Source: CAVQGZ01 sp964400785 (GTDB lineage: Bacteria > Actinomycetota > Actinomycetes > Jiangellales > Jiangellaceae). From it: 64,000 nt of DNA. Below, in pieces: positions 1 through 8,551 of this stretch. Position 1 is the stretch's first letter. Each line of letters opens with the position of its first letter. The DNA is taken from positions 60,493 through 124,492 of the forward strand of contig CAYNWB010000002.1 of assembly GCA_964400785.1 (NCBI GenBank), read 5' to 3'. The notes under the pieces are model-generated. The model made no database searches. It worked only from the letters and a program-made list of their open reading frames with translations, and was not told the origin of the DNA. Made by a program: the position numbers and the translations under genes.

Positions 1-289
1 GCCAGATGGCGTCGCCGCCCATCACCGCGCACAGCGTGTTCGTGCAGACCCCGACGTGGTAGGTGCCCATCGGGTGCCGCTTGTACATCGTGTAGAACGT
101 CGCGACCGCGGTGACCTCGGCGGTCGTGATGCCCAGCTCCTCGGCGCACATCTCGATGCCGGCCGGGGTCACGTACCCCTCGTACGACTGCACCAGGTGC
201 AGCATCGGCAGCAGCGCCGACCGGGCTTGCGGGTAGCGCGCCATGAGCTCACGCATCTCCAGGCGGGTCTGCTCCGTCAGCTCGCTCAT
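1..289 (-). CDS. nuoE: NADH-quinone oxidoreductase subunit E (partial)
   Basis: This is the N-terminal 96 codons of the 24-kDa subunit of respiratory complex I; the rest lies beyond the left edge. The subunit carries a thioredoxin-like [2Fe-2S] cluster (N1a) in the NADH-oxidising arm. The visible part starts MSELTEQTRLEMRELMARYP and contains the CTNTLC motif, which supplies the first two cluster cysteines, followed by the usual MGG. The ATG at 289 overlaps the nuoD stop in an ATGA of four bases, so translation is probably coupled to nuoD. It is the fifth gene of a nuoA-B-C-D-E operon on this strand. Confidence 0.95.
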   Translation of the reverse strand, partial: MSELTEQTRLEMRELMARYPQARSALLPMLHLVQSYEGYVTPAGIEMCAEELGITTAEVTAVATFYTMYKRHPMGTYHVGVCTNTLCAVMGGDAIW

Positions 290-1647
290 CGGTCGACACC
301 ACCCATCACCGGGTCGATACCGGCCACCGCGACGATGATGTCGGCCACCTGGCCTCCCTCTGCCATCGCGGGCACGGCCTGCAGGTTGTTGAACGACGGG
401 TCGCGAAAGTGCGCCCGCCACGGCCGCGTGCCCCCGTCGGAGACCAGGTGCACACCGAGCTCGCCGCGCGGGGACTCGACCGCCTGGTAGACCTGGCCCG
501 CCGGAACCCGGAAGCCCTCGGTGACCAGCTTGAAGTGGTGGATGAGTGCCTCCATCGACTCGCCCATGATGTGGCGGATGTGCTCCATCGAGTTGCCCAT
601 GCCGTCCGAACCGATCGACAGCTGCGCCGGCCAGGCGATCTTCTTGTCCTCCACCATCACCGGCCCGGGCTGCTCGAGCCGCTCCAGGCACTGCTCGACG
701 ATCCGCAGCGACTGGTACATCTCGTCCACGCGGATGCGGAATCGCCCGTAGGAGTCCATCGAGTCGCGCGTGGGGACGTCGAAGTCATAGGTCTCGTAGC
801 CGCAGTACGGCTCGAACTTGCGCAGGTCGTGAGGCAGACCTGTGGCCCGCAGCACCGGGCCGGTCATGCCCAGCGCCATGCAGCCGGTCAGGTCGAGGTA
901 GCCGACCCCGACCGTGCGACGCTTGAAGATGGGGTTCTCGTTGCAGAACTTCTCGTACTCAGGCAGATGCTTGTACAGCCAGGCAACGGCCTCACGCACC
1001 TTGTCCAGCGCGTTGTCCGGAAGGTCCTGGGCCACGCCGCCGGGACGGACGTAGGCGTGGTTCATGCGCAGGCCGGTGAGGTCCTCGAACAGGTGCAGCA
1101 GCACCTCCCGCTCACGGAACCCGATCGTCATGACGGTCAGGGCACCGATCTCCATGCCACCGGTGGCGATGGCCACCAGGTGCGAGGAGATGCGGTTGAG
1201 CTCCATCATCATGACGCGGATGACCGAGGCCCGCTCGGGCACCTGGTCGGTGATGCCAAGCAGCCTCTCCACGCCGAGCACGTACGCGGTCTCGTTGAAG
1301 AACGGGGAGAGGTAGTCCATCCGGGTGCAGAAGGTCACGCCCTGGGTCCAGGTGCGGTACTCCATGTTCTTCTCGATGCCGGTGTGCAGGTAGCCGACAC
1401 CGGCCCGGGCCTCGGTGACGGTCTCGCCGTCGAGCTCGAGGATGAGTCGCAGGACGCCGTGGGTGCTCGGGTGCTGGGGGCCCATGTTGACCACGACGCG
1501 CTCGTTGCCGACGATCTCGGCCGTCATGGCGTCCCAGTCCTGGCCCGAGACCGTGTACACCGGCCCCTCGGTGGTCTCGCGCACGCCGGCGGTCACCGTG
1601 ACGTCGTCGGGCTGACCGGGCTCACCGGGCTGATACGTGTCGGTCAT
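286..1647 (-). CDS. nuoD: NADH-quinone oxidoreductase subunit D
   Basis: The 49-kDa subunit of complex I, 453 residues, the usual length. It sits at the junction of the peripheral and membrane arms and helps form the quinone-binding cavity with NuoB. The diagnostic NMGPQHPSTHGVLR motif is at about residues 54-67; its histidines line the quinone site. The start codon overlaps the nuoC stop by one base (TGATG), with AGGAAG about 8 bases upstream. The family descends from the large subunit of NiFe hydrogenases but lacks the nickel-binding cysteines. Identity is secure. Confidence 0.97.
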   Translation of the reverse strand: MTDTYQPGEPGQPDDVTVTAGVRETTEGPVYTVSGQDWDAMTAEIVGNERVVVNMGPQHPSTHGVLRLILELDGETVTEARAGVGYLHTGIEKNMEYRTWTQGVTFCTRMDYLSPFFNETAYVLGVERLLGITDQVPERASVIRVMMMELNRISSHLVAIATGGMEIGALTVMTIGFREREVLLHLFEDLTGLRMNHAYVRPGGVAQDLPDNALDKVREAVAWLYKHLPEYEKFCNENPIFKRRTVGVGYLDLTGCMALGMTGPVLRATGLPHDLRKFEPYCGYETYDFDVPTRDSMDSYGRFRIRVDEMYQSLRIVEQCLERLEQPGPVMVEDKKIAWPAQLSIGSDGMGNSMEHIRHIMGESMEALIHHFKLVTEGFRVPAGQVYQAVESPRGELGVHLVSDGGTRPWRAHFRDPSFNNLQAVPAMAEGGQVADIIVAVAGIDPVMGGVDR

Positions 1648-2342
1648 CAGCTGTACTTCCTGCGCTCGTCCGGTGGGGGGATGGTGGCGCCCTTGTACTC
1701 GACCTCGATGCCGCCGAGGGGGTAGTCCTTGCGCTGCGGGTGGCCGTCCCAGTCGTCAGGCATCTCGATGCGGGTGAGCGCCGGGTGACCGTCGAAGACG
1801 AGGCCGAAGAAGTCCCAGGTCTCGCGCTCGTGCCAGTTGTTCGCCGGGTACACCGACACGATCGACGGCAGGTGGGGGTCGGCGTCGGGCACGGCCACCT
1901 CGATGCGCAGCCGTCGCTTGTGCGTGATCGACAGGAACGGGTACACCGCGTGCAGCTCACGGTCTGTCTCGTCCGGGTAGTGCACCCCGCTGACACCCAG
2001 GCACATCTCGAACCGAAGCGCGGGGTCGTCACGCAGGGTGCGCACGACGTCGAGCAGCTTCTCGCGCCGGACGAAGACGGTGAGCTCGTCGCGGTCGACG
2101 ACGACCTTCTCGATCGCCTCGTCGGTGTGCGACACGATCGTGTCGACGACGGCGTCGAAGTACGAGCCGTACGGGCGCGGCGTGCCGGCCGGCAGGTTCG
2201 CCGGGTTGGCCACGCGTCGCACCAGTCCCCCGAAACCGCTCGTGTCGCCGGGGCCGTGGGCACCGAACGCACCACGGCTGGTCGGGTGCGGCGGCAGAGG
2301 TTGGGGGGTGGACTCCTCGAGCTGGCCCGTCTCGTCGCTCAT
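1647..2342 (-). CDS. nuoC: NADH-quinone oxidoreductase subunit C
   Basis: The 30-kDa subunit of complex I, 231 residues, a separate gene rather than a nuoCD fusion. The first ~60 residues are a hydrophilic, proline-rich extension typical of actinobacterial NuoC. The conserved core follows, including HYPDETDRELHAVYPFLSI and the C-terminal signature NWHERETWDFFGLVFDGHP, then the KDYPLGG segment. It abuts the nuoB stop with no spacer and overlaps nuoD by one base, so the genes are cotranscribed and probably translationally coupled. Confidence 0.96.
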   Translation of the reverse strand: MSDETGQLEESTPQPLPPHPTSRGAFGAHGPGDTSGFGGLVRRVANPANLPAGTPRPYGSYFDAVVDTIVSHTDEAIEKVVVDRDELTVFVRREKLLDVVRTLRDDPALRFEMCLGVSGVHYPDETDRELHAVYPFLSITHKRRLRIEVAVPDADPHLPSIVSVYPANNWHERETWDFFGLVFDGHPALTRIEMPDDWDGHPQRKDYPLGGIEVEYKGATIPPPDERRKYS

Positions 2343-2897
<555 letters not shown>

Positions 2898-2909
2898 GCG
2901 TGCCTTCCG

Positions 2910-3269
2910 TCAGTCCCAGTCCAGGCCGCCGCGGCGCCACTCGTAGGCGTAGGCGACGGTGATGAGCACGAGGAACAGGGCCATGGCGTAGAACCCGAAC
3001 AGCCCGAGCGCGTCGAAGTGCACCGCCCACGGGTAGAGGAAGACGATCTCGATGTCGAAGATGATGAACATCATGGCCGTCAGGTAGTACTTGATCGGAA
3101 AGCGTCCGCCACCGGCCGCCTGAGGCGTGGGCTCGATGCCGCACTCGTAGGCGTCGAGCTTGGCGCGGTTGTAGCGGGTCGGTCCGGCGAGCTTGCCGGC
3201 GACCAGCGAGAACAGGGCGAAGGCGGCTGCCAAGCCGGCCACGCCCAGCACCGGCACGAACGGGTTCAC
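2910..3269 (-). CDS. nuoA: NADH-quinone oxidoreductase subunit A
   Basis: Small membrane subunit of complex I, 119 residues with three transmembrane helices (about 5-25, 60-80 and 87-107). The loop YECGIEPTPQA contains the conserved Cys-Gly-Ile/Glu segment that is exposed in the active/deactive transition. I chose the GTG at 3269 because GGAGG lies 5 bases upstream; an ATG at 3272 and a TTG at 3281 are in frame but sit too close to, or upstream of, that ribosome-binding site. First gene of the nuo operon, preceded by a Rex-type operator at 3286-3303. Confidence 0.93.
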   Translation of the reverse strand: MNPFVPVLGVAGLAAAFALFSLVAGKLAGPTRYNRAKLDAYECGIEPTPQAAGGGRFPIKYYLTAMMFIIFDIEIVFLYPWAVHFDALGLFGFYAMALFLVLITVAYAYEWRRGGLDWD

Positions 3270-3285
3270 CATGTCCTCCAACAGG

Positions 3286-3303
3286 TCGTGAAGGCCTTCA
3301 CAA
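3286..3303 (-). promoter_or_regulatory. Rex operator in the nuoA leader
   Basis: On the minus strand the site reads TTGTGAAGGCCTTCACGA. It matches the actinobacterial Rex box TTGTGAA-N4-TTCACAA at 13 of 14 defined positions and is itself nearly palindromic. It lies between the menG stop and the nuoA ribosome-binding site. Rex releases such sites when NADH/NAD+ is high, and nuo is an established Rex target in streptomycetes; rex itself is in this window at 27631-28326. Confidence 0.8.
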
Positions 3304-3317
3304 ACCTTTCCGAGCGC

Positions 3318-3323
3318 ATCCTA
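3318..3323 (-). promoter_or_regulatory. Probable nuoA -10 element
   Basis: Minus-strand TAGGAT fits the actinobacterial TANNNT -10 pattern. It overlaps the menG stop codon and lies about 15 bases before the Rex box, so bound Rex would sit at or just after the start of transcription. No convincing -35 was found. Confidence 0.4.
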
Positions 3324-4037
3324 GGTCGCCGAGGGTGCCGTGTTCGAACGGGTGGCGCGATGAAGGGCGACGATTCCCCCGGACAGGTTGCGCCAGGCCA
3401 CGTCCTGCCAGCCGCAGCCACCGATCGTGGCGGCCAGCGTCGGCTGGTCCGGCCAGTCCTGGATCGACTCGGCCAGGTAGACGTAGGCGTCCGGGGCGCT
3501 GGACACCGCGCGGGCGATGCTCGGCAGCGCGCGCATCAGGTAGTTCTCGTAGACGGTGCGGAAGGCCTGGTTGCTGGGATGGCTGAACTCGCACACCACC
3601 AGCGTGCCGCCCGGCCGGGTGACCCGTGCCATCTCGGCGAGCCCGGCGGACGGGTCGACAAGGTTGCGCAGGCCGAACGAGATGGTCACCGCGTCGAAGC
3701 AGGAGTCGCGGAACGGCAGGTGAAGGGCATCGGCCGCCGCGAAGGCCAGGTGGCGGCGGTGCGGGTACCCCGAGGCCAGCATGCCGAGGGAGAAGTCGGC
3801 CGCGACCACGTCCGCCCCGCGGGCATGCAGCGCCTCGCTGGAGGTGCCGGTGCCCGCGGCGAGGTCGAGCACGCGGTCGCCGACGCGCGGGTCGATCGCC
3901 GAGACCACCGCGCGACGCCACCGGCGGTCCTGCCCCACCGACAGCACGCCGTTGGTCAGGTCGTAGCGCCCGGCGACCGCGTCGAACATCGCGGCCACCT
4001 CGTGCGGCTTCTTGGACAGGTCAGCGCGCTGGCTCAC
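3321..4037 (-). CDS. menG: Demethylmenaquinone methyltransferase
   Basis: SAM-dependent C-methyltransferase of the UbiE/MenG family (238 residues) that converts demethylmenaquinone to menaquinone, the last step of the pathway. Family marks: KKPHEVAAMFDAVAGRYDLTN at the N-terminus, the SAM-binding glycine motif LDLAAGTGTSSEAL (residues ~58-71), DAVTISFGLRN and RPGGTLVVCEFS. The GTG start at 4037 is preceded by a TANNNT element six bases away, suggesting a leaderless mRNA. It is divergent from menF and lies directly upstream of the nuo operon, placing quinone completion beside the complex that uses the quinone. Confidence 0.95.
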   Translation of the reverse strand: MSQRADLSKKPHEVAAMFDAVAGRYDLTNGVLSVGQDRRWRRAVVSAIDPRVGDRVLDLAAGTGTSSEALHARGADVVAADFSLGMLASGYPHRRHLAFAAADALHLPFRDSCFDAVTISFGLRNLVDPSAGLAEMARVTRPGGTLVVCEFSHPSNQAFRTVYENYLMRALPSIARAVSSAPDAYVYLAESIQDWPDQPTLAATIGGCGWQDVAWRNLSGGIVALHRATRSNTAPSAT

Positions 4038-4076
4038 CGCGCCAGGCTACGCACCGGAGTCGTAACCTTCTGCCTC
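4038..4076. promoter_or_regulatory. Divergent menG/menF promoter region
   Basis: The 39-base gap holds a minus-strand TAGCCT (4044-4049) six bases from the menG GTG and a plus-strand TAACCT (4063-4068) eight bases from the menF GTG. Both fit TANNNT -10 elements of leaderless transcripts, and neither gene has a Shine-Dalgarno sequence. Confidence 0.5.
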
Positions 4077-5318
4077 GTGTCCGTCCCCGCCCAGGTACCC
4101 GGCGCGCAGCTGGTCGTGCGCAGCCGCGTCATCGACGACCCGGGACGGCTGCTCGACCTGGTTCCCGACGACGGCCTCGTGTGGCTGCGACGCGGCGACG
4201 GACTCGTGGCCTGGGGCGAGGTCGCGCGCTGGGAGCTGTCCGGACCCGACCGGTTCGACGTGGCCGACCGCACGTGGCGACAGGCGCTGCGGGGCGCGGT
4301 CGTGCGGGACGACGCCGACGTCGCCGGCTCCGGCCCGATCGCCTTCGGCTCCTTCACCTTCGCCGACGCCGGCACCTCCGTCCTCGTCGTACCGCAGGTG
4401 GTGGTCGGTCGACGCGGCGGGGTGAGCTGGCTCACCACGATCAGCAGCGGTGACCGGGTGCCGGGTGGAGCCACTGCTCGCCCGACCCACCCCGCCCGCG
4501 CACCCGGACGGGTCACCTTCGGCGAGGGCACGCTGTCGGAGCAGGACTGGGCCGCTGCGGTGTCGGAGGCCGTGGCACGGATCGGGCAGGGCCGCCTGGA
4601 CAAGGTGGTGCTCGCCCGCGACGTAGTCGCGCGCACGCAGCACCCGATCGACGTGCGCCGACCGCTGGCCCGCCTGGCCGAGCAGTACCCCGGCTGCTGG
4701 ACGTTCCATGTCGACGGAATGCTCGGCGCGACGCCGGAGATGCTCGTGCGCCTCGAGGGGGGTCTGGCGACCTCGCGCGTGCTGGCCGGGACGATCCGCC
4801 GTACCGGGGACGACGAGCACGACCTGGCGCTGGCCGCGTCGCTGGCCCGCTCGTCGAAAGACCTGGAGGAGCACGAGTTCGCGGTGCGGTCGGTCGCGGA
4901 CTCGCTGTCGCGGCACGGCACGCTCAACGTCCCCGAGACCCCGTTCGTGCTGCACCTGCCCAACGTGATGCACCTGGCCACCGACGTCACCGGGGTGGTG
5001 CGGGACGGCCGCACCGCGCTGCAGCTGGTCAACGACCTGCACCCGAGCGCTGCGGTGTGCGGCACACCGACGCATGCGGCGGCCTCGGCCATCACCGAGC
5101 TGGAACGGATGGACCGCGGCCGCTACGCCGGCCCGGTCGGCTGGATCGATGCCAGCGGCGACGGCGAGTGGGCGATCGCGCTGCGATGCGCCCAGGTCGA
5201 GGACGACCGGCGGCTGCGGCTGTTCGCCGGGTGCGGCATCGTCGCGGGGTCCGACCCGGCCGACGAGCTCGCGGAGTCCGAGGCCAAGCTCACCCCGATG
5301 CGCGAGGCGCTCTGCTGA
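4077..5318 (+). CDS. menF: Isochorismate synthase
   Basis: Converts chorismate to isochorismate, the entry step of menaquinone synthesis; 413 residues, a chorismate-binding (anthranilate synthase component I-like) fold. Visible marks are the KVVLARDV segment, FHVDGMLGATPEML, the ATSRVLAGTIRRTG block, SKDLEEHEFAV and HPSAAVCGTPT, ending in FAGCGIVAGSDPADEL with the Mg-binding acidic residues. The GTG at 4077 was chosen because it has a TANNNT element eight bases upstream; the open frame continues far upstream only as an antisense shadow of menG and nuo. Siderophore-type EntC homologues look similar, but the men context decides. The 3' end overlaps metW by 29 bases, tail to tail. Confidence 0.88.
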   Translation: MSVPAQVPGAQLVVRSRVIDDPGRLLDLVPDDGLVWLRRGDGLVAWGEVARWELSGPDRFDVADRTWRQALRGAVVRDDADVAGSGPIAFGSFTFADAGTSVLVVPQVVVGRRGGVSWLTTISSGDRVPGGATARPTHPARAPGRVTFGEGTLSEQDWAAAVSEAVARIGQGRLDKVVLARDVVARTQHPIDVRRPLARLAEQYPGCWTFHVDGMLGATPEMLVRLEGGLATSRVLAGTIRRTGDDEHDLALAASLARSSKDLEEHEFAVRSVADSLSRHGTLNVPETPFVLHLPNVMHLATDVTGVVRDGRTALQLVNDLHPSAAVCGTPTHAAASAITELERMDRGRYAGPVGWIDASGDGEWAIALRCAQVEDDRRLRLFAGCGIVAGSDPADELAESEAKLTPMREALC

Positions 5319-5895
5319 GCGCGTAGACGGCCCGGGCCGCGCGCAGGTTGCTCGCCAGCCCCGGGAGCCGAACCGGGGTGTGGTGCTCGTCGAGCAGCAC
5401 CCGTCGCTGCACGCGCAGCCCGACCTCGGCGACCAGCGCCTCGGTGTCGGGCAGCGTCGAGAGGTGGATGTTCGGGGTGCGGTACCAGGGGTAGGGCAGC
5501 TCCGCCGAGACAGGCATGCGTCCCCGCAGGGCGAGGTCGCTGCGATGCCGCCAGTAGGCGAAGTTGGGCACCGACAGCACGCAGCGCGGGGCGATGCGGG
5601 CGATGTGGGCGAGCACGTGGCCGGGGCGCCGCGTGGCCTGCAGGGTCTGGGAGAGCACCACCACGTCGTAGGAGTCGTCGGCGAAGGCGTCGAGGTCGGA
5701 GTCGATGTCGAGGCTCAGCACCGGCACCCCGCGGGCCACCGAGGCCAGAAAGGCGCTGCCGTCGATCTCGACGCCGGTGCCCCGGCAGCCCCGGGCCGCC
5801 AGGTGCTCCAGCAGGTCTCCCGGTCCGCAGCCCAGGTCGAGCACGCGAGCGCCCGGGGGTACGAGCGAGGCCACCAGCTGCAGGTCAGGACGCAC
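5290..5895 (-). CDS. metW: MetW, methionine biosynthesis methyltransferase-like protein
   Basis: A 201-residue class I SAM-methyltransferase fold protein of the MetW family, which pairs with MetX; in proteobacteria MetW has been reported to bind and activate MetX. Marks: VLDLGCGPGDLLEHL (residues ~18-32), VEIDG, YDVVVLSQTLQATRRP, VLSVPNFAYWRHR and LPYPWYRTPNIHL. The GTG start lies inside metX (11-base overlap), so it is translationally coupled and last in metY-metX-metW. Its tail overlaps menF by 29 bases. Confidence 0.88.
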   Translation of the reverse strand: MRPDLQLVASLVPPGARVLDLGCGPGDLLEHLAARGCRGTGVEIDGSAFLASVARGVPVLSLDIDSDLDAFADDSYDVVVLSQTLQATRRPGHVLAHIARIAPRCVLSVPNFAYWRHRSDLALRGRMPVSAELPYPWYRTPNIHLSTLPDTEALVAEVGLRVQRRVLLDEHHTPVRLPGLASNLRAARAVYALSRAPRASG

Positions 5896-7009
5896 GGCCG
5901 GCTCCCAGGAAGGCGGCGACGATGTCGTGGTACTCGGCCACGGGCAGCAGGAACGAGTCGTGCCCGGTGCGGCTGGCGACCTCGCGGAACGTGACCGGCA
6001 CGCCCGCGTGCTCCAGCGTCTGCACGATGCGCAGCGAGTGCGAGGTGTCGAAGCGCCAGTCGGAGTCGAAGGACAGCACCAGCATGCGGGTGCCGGTGTC
6101 GGCCATCGCCGCCAGCGCGGCGCCGGAGGCCGGCTCGGAGAACGGGTCGTAGTAGTCGAGCGCCCGCGACAGGTAGAGGTAGGACAGGGCGTCGAACCGC
6201 GACAGGAACGACTCGCCCTGGTGCCGCAGGTAGCTCTCGACCTGGAAGTCGACGCCGAAGCCGAACCGGGGGCTGTCGGAGTCCTGGAACCGCCGACCGA
6301 ACTTCTCGGTCATGGCCGCCTCCGACAGGTACGTGATGTGCGCCATCATGCGTGCCACGGCGAGGCCGACGTCCGGGCTGCGTCCGGTGCCGTAGTAGCG
6401 CCCGTCCTGAAAGTTCTCGTCACGCATGATGGCCTCTCGCGCCACGGCGGAGAAGGCGATGTTCTGCGCCGAGAGCCGAGAGGAGGCCGCGACCACGACC
6501 GCCGAGTCGACCTCGTCGGGCGCCTCGAGGGCCCACGACAGCGCCTGCATGCCCCCCAGCGACCCACCCACGACGGCGTGCAGGCGCTCGATGCCCAGGT
6601 GTCGGGTGAGCCGCCGGTGCACCCCCACCAGGTCGGAGACGCTGAGCAGCGGGAAGTCCATGCCGTAGGGCTGCTGGGTGTGCGGGTTGATGCTGGACGG
6701 ACCGGTCGTCCCCTGGCACCCGCCCAGCAGGTTCGCGCACACGACGAAGAACCGGTCGGTGTCCAGCGGGCGCCCGGAACCGATGATGTTGTCCCACCAG
6801 CCGCGGCGTGCAGGGTTGCCGTGGTGGCCGGCGGCGTGCGCGTCCCCGGTGAGCGCATGGGCCACGAAGACGGCGTTGTCGCCGGTGAAGGTGCCGTACG
6901 TCTCGTAGGCGACCTCGACGTGGTCCAGCGTGCGTCCGGACGCGAGAACCAGCGGGTCGTCCCGGTCTGCCAGGACGACCCGCTGGGTCTGCACCAGCCC
7001 GACCGACAC
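5885..7009 (-). CDS. metX: Homoserine O-acetyltransferase
   Basis: Alpha/beta-hydrolase (374 residues) that acylates homoserine from acetyl-CoA to give the MetY substrate. Marks: VAYETYGTF, HALTGDAHA, the oxyanion segment GGCQGTTGP, the nucleophile elbow VGGSLGGMQALSW (serine about residue 160), SDWRFDT and the catalytic histidine in SRTGHDSFLL. The family also contains O-succinyltransferases, and sequence alone does not settle the acyl donor; acetyl is usual in actinobacteria. Its GTG immediately follows the metY stop (TGAGTG). Confidence 0.93.
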   Translation of the reverse strand: MSVGLVQTQRVVLADRDDPLVLASGRTLDHVEVAYETYGTFTGDNAVFVAHALTGDAHAAGHHGNPARRGWWDNIIGSGRPLDTDRFFVVCANLLGGCQGTTGPSSINPHTQQPYGMDFPLLSVSDLVGVHRRLTRHLGIERLHAVVGGSLGGMQALSWALEAPDEVDSAVVVAASSRLSAQNIAFSAVAREAIMRDENFQDGRYYGTGRSPDVGLAVARMMAHITYLSEAAMTEKFGRRFQDSDSPRFGFGVDFQVESYLRHQGESFLSRFDALSYLYLSRALDYYDPFSEPASGAALAAMADTGTRMLVLSFDSDWRFDTSHSLRIVQTLEHAGVPVTFREVASRTGHDSFLLPVAEYHDIVAAFLGAGRAS

Positions 7010-8314
7010 TCAGTCGGCCTTCGCGGCCCGCGCCAGCGCCCGGTCGAGGTCGGTGAGCAGGTCGTCGACGTGCTCGATACCGACCGAGAGCCGCACCAGG
7101 TCCTCGGGCACACCGGCAGCCTGCAGCTCGTCGGGAGTGAGCTGGCTGTGGGTGGTGGTGGCGTTGTGGATCGCGAGCGACTTGGCGTCGCCGATGTTGG
7201 CCAGGTGGCTGAACAGCTCGACGTTGTCGATGAACGCCCGCCCTCCGGCGCGTCCGGTGCGCAGCCCGAACGACACCAGACCTCCGTAGCCGCGGCCGGT
7301 GAAGACACGGTCGGCGACGGCCTTGTACGGGCTGGAGTCGAGCCCGGGGTAGCTGACCCAGGTCACCGCGTCGTGGGACTGCAGGAAGTGGGCGACGGCC
7401 AGGGCGTTCTCGCTGTGCCGCTCCATCCGCAGGTGCAGCGTCTCGAGCCCTTGCAGGAACAGCCACGAGTTCAGCGGGGCCACGGCCGCACCGGTGTTGC
7501 GCAGCAGGACGGTGCGGGCCCGGATGATGTAGGCGAGGTTGCCGACGGCCTCGGTCCAGACCACCCCGTGGTAGGCGGGGTCGGGAGAGGCAAGCCCGGG
7601 GAAGCGGTCAGCGTGGGCCTGCCAGTCGAACGTGCCGGCGTCGACGATCACCCCACCGATCGAGGTGCCGTGCCCGCCGATGTACTTCGTGGCCGAGTGC
7701 ACGGCGACGTCGGCCCCGTGGTCGAGCACACGGGCCAGGTAGGGGGTCGGCGCGGTGTTGTCGACGACCAGCGGCAGCCCGAGGGCGTGCGCGGCCTGCG
7801 CCCACGCTGCCACGTCCACGACGTTGATCTTGGGGTTGCCGACCGTCTCGGCGAAGACGAGCTTGGTGCGCTCGTCGACGGCGTCGGCGAGCGCGTCCGG
7901 GCGGTCGGGGTCGACGAAGCGCACCTGCACACCGAACTGCGGCAGGGTGTGGGCGAACAGGGCGTACGTACCGCCGTAGAGCGTCGACAGCGCCACGATG
8001 TTGTCGCCGGCGTAGGTGAGGTTGAGCACCGCGTAGGTGATGGCCGCCGACCCCGAGGCCGTGGCCAGGGCGCCGACGCCGCCTTCGAGGGCAGCGACTC
8101 GGGCCTCGAACACCGACTGGGTCGGGTTCATGATGCGGGTGTAGATGTTGCCGGGCACCTTCAGCGCGAACAGGTCCGCGGCATGGTCGGTGTCGTCGAA
8201 GACGTAGGACGTCGTCTGGTAGATCGGCACCGCCCGGCTGTTGGTCGTCGGGTCGGGCTCCTGCCCGGCGTGCACGGCCAGGGTCTCAGGGCGGAACGTG
8301 CTGTGGTCGGCCAC
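7010..8314 (-). CDS. metY: O-acetylhomoserine sulfhydrylase (aminocarboxypropyltransferase)
   Basis: PLP enzyme of the Cys/Met metabolism family, 434 residues, converting O-acetylhomoserine and sulfide to homocysteine. Marks: FRPETLAVHAGQEPDP, PIYQTTSYVFDDTDHAA, the PLP lysine in HSATKYIGGHGTSIGG (around residue 208) and the C-terminal SVGIEHVDDLL. I chose the GTG at 8314, preceded by AGAGAGGAG at good spacing; an upstream in-frame ATG at 8410 would put the riboswitch end inside the gene. First gene of the methionine operon, downstream of a SAM riboswitch. Confidence 0.95.
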   Translation of the reverse strand: MADHSTFRPETLAVHAGQEPDPTTNSRAVPIYQTTSYVFDDTDHAADLFALKVPGNIYTRIMNPTQSVFEARVAALEGGVGALATASGSAAITYAVLNLTYAGDNIVALSTLYGGTYALFAHTLPQFGVQVRFVDPDRPDALADAVDERTKLVFAETVGNPKINVVDVAAWAQAAHALGLPLVVDNTAPTPYLARVLDHGADVAVHSATKYIGGHGTSIGGVIVDAGTFDWQAHADRFPGLASPDPAYHGVVWTEAVGNLAYIIRARTVLLRNTGAAVAPLNSWLFLQGLETLHLRMERHSENALAVAHFLQSHDAVTWVSYPGLDSSPYKAVADRVFTGRGYGGLVSFGLRTGRAGGRAFIDNVELFSHLANIGDAKSLAIHNATTTHSQLTPDELQAAGVPEDLVRLSVGIEHVDDLLTDLDRALARAAKAD

Positions 8315-8405
8315 GGTGGGTGGCTCCTCTCTGCCGCTCGCGGCGGCGTCGGGGTCCCGGGGGTCCGACGTGCGCCGGGAGCCTGGCGGCGAGCCCGTGG
8401 CACGA

Positions 8406-8530
8406 CACATTCATCTTTCGCCGCACCCCCCGGGACGAGAGGTACGCCGCTGGAGTTAGCACCTGACGGCGGTTGCCCGGTTGCTGCGGCGTCGTAGGGC
8501 CAGATCCCTCAGCCGCTCGTGATGAACGTG
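8406..8530 (-). promoter_or_regulatory. SAM-I (S-box) riboswitch upstream of metY
   Basis: The minus strand carries the S-box core: GCGGCTGAGGGATCTGGCCC with the kink-turn, then GCAACCGGGCAACC, then AGGTGCTAACTCC, and GAAAGATGA before closing. The P1 stem pairs CACGTTCATC (8521-8530) with GATGAATGTG (8406-8415), ten pairs including one G-U. About 90 bases follow before the metY start, with a short GCCGC/GCGGC hairpin just before AGAGAGGAG. No T-run terminator is visible, so control is probably at translation initiation. SAM-IV aptamers are alternatives in actinobacteria, but the core and P1 fit SAM-I. Confidence 0.88.
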
Positions 8531-8538
8531 CGGGACGA

Positions 8539-8544
8539 ACGCTA
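8539..8544 (-). promoter_or_regulatory. Probable -10 element of the metY riboswitch transcript
   Basis: Minus-strand TAGCGT lies eight bases before the first base of riboswitch P1, so transcription would begin at the aptamer. It sits between the menD stop codon and the riboswitch; the matching -35 would lie inside menD. Confidence 0.5.
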
Positions 8545-8551
8545 ACCCATC

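Noticed and set aside
5705..8497. 930-codon plus-strand open frame
   Set aside because: Antisense of metW, metX and metY, which have full family motifs; its own translation has no recognisable domain.
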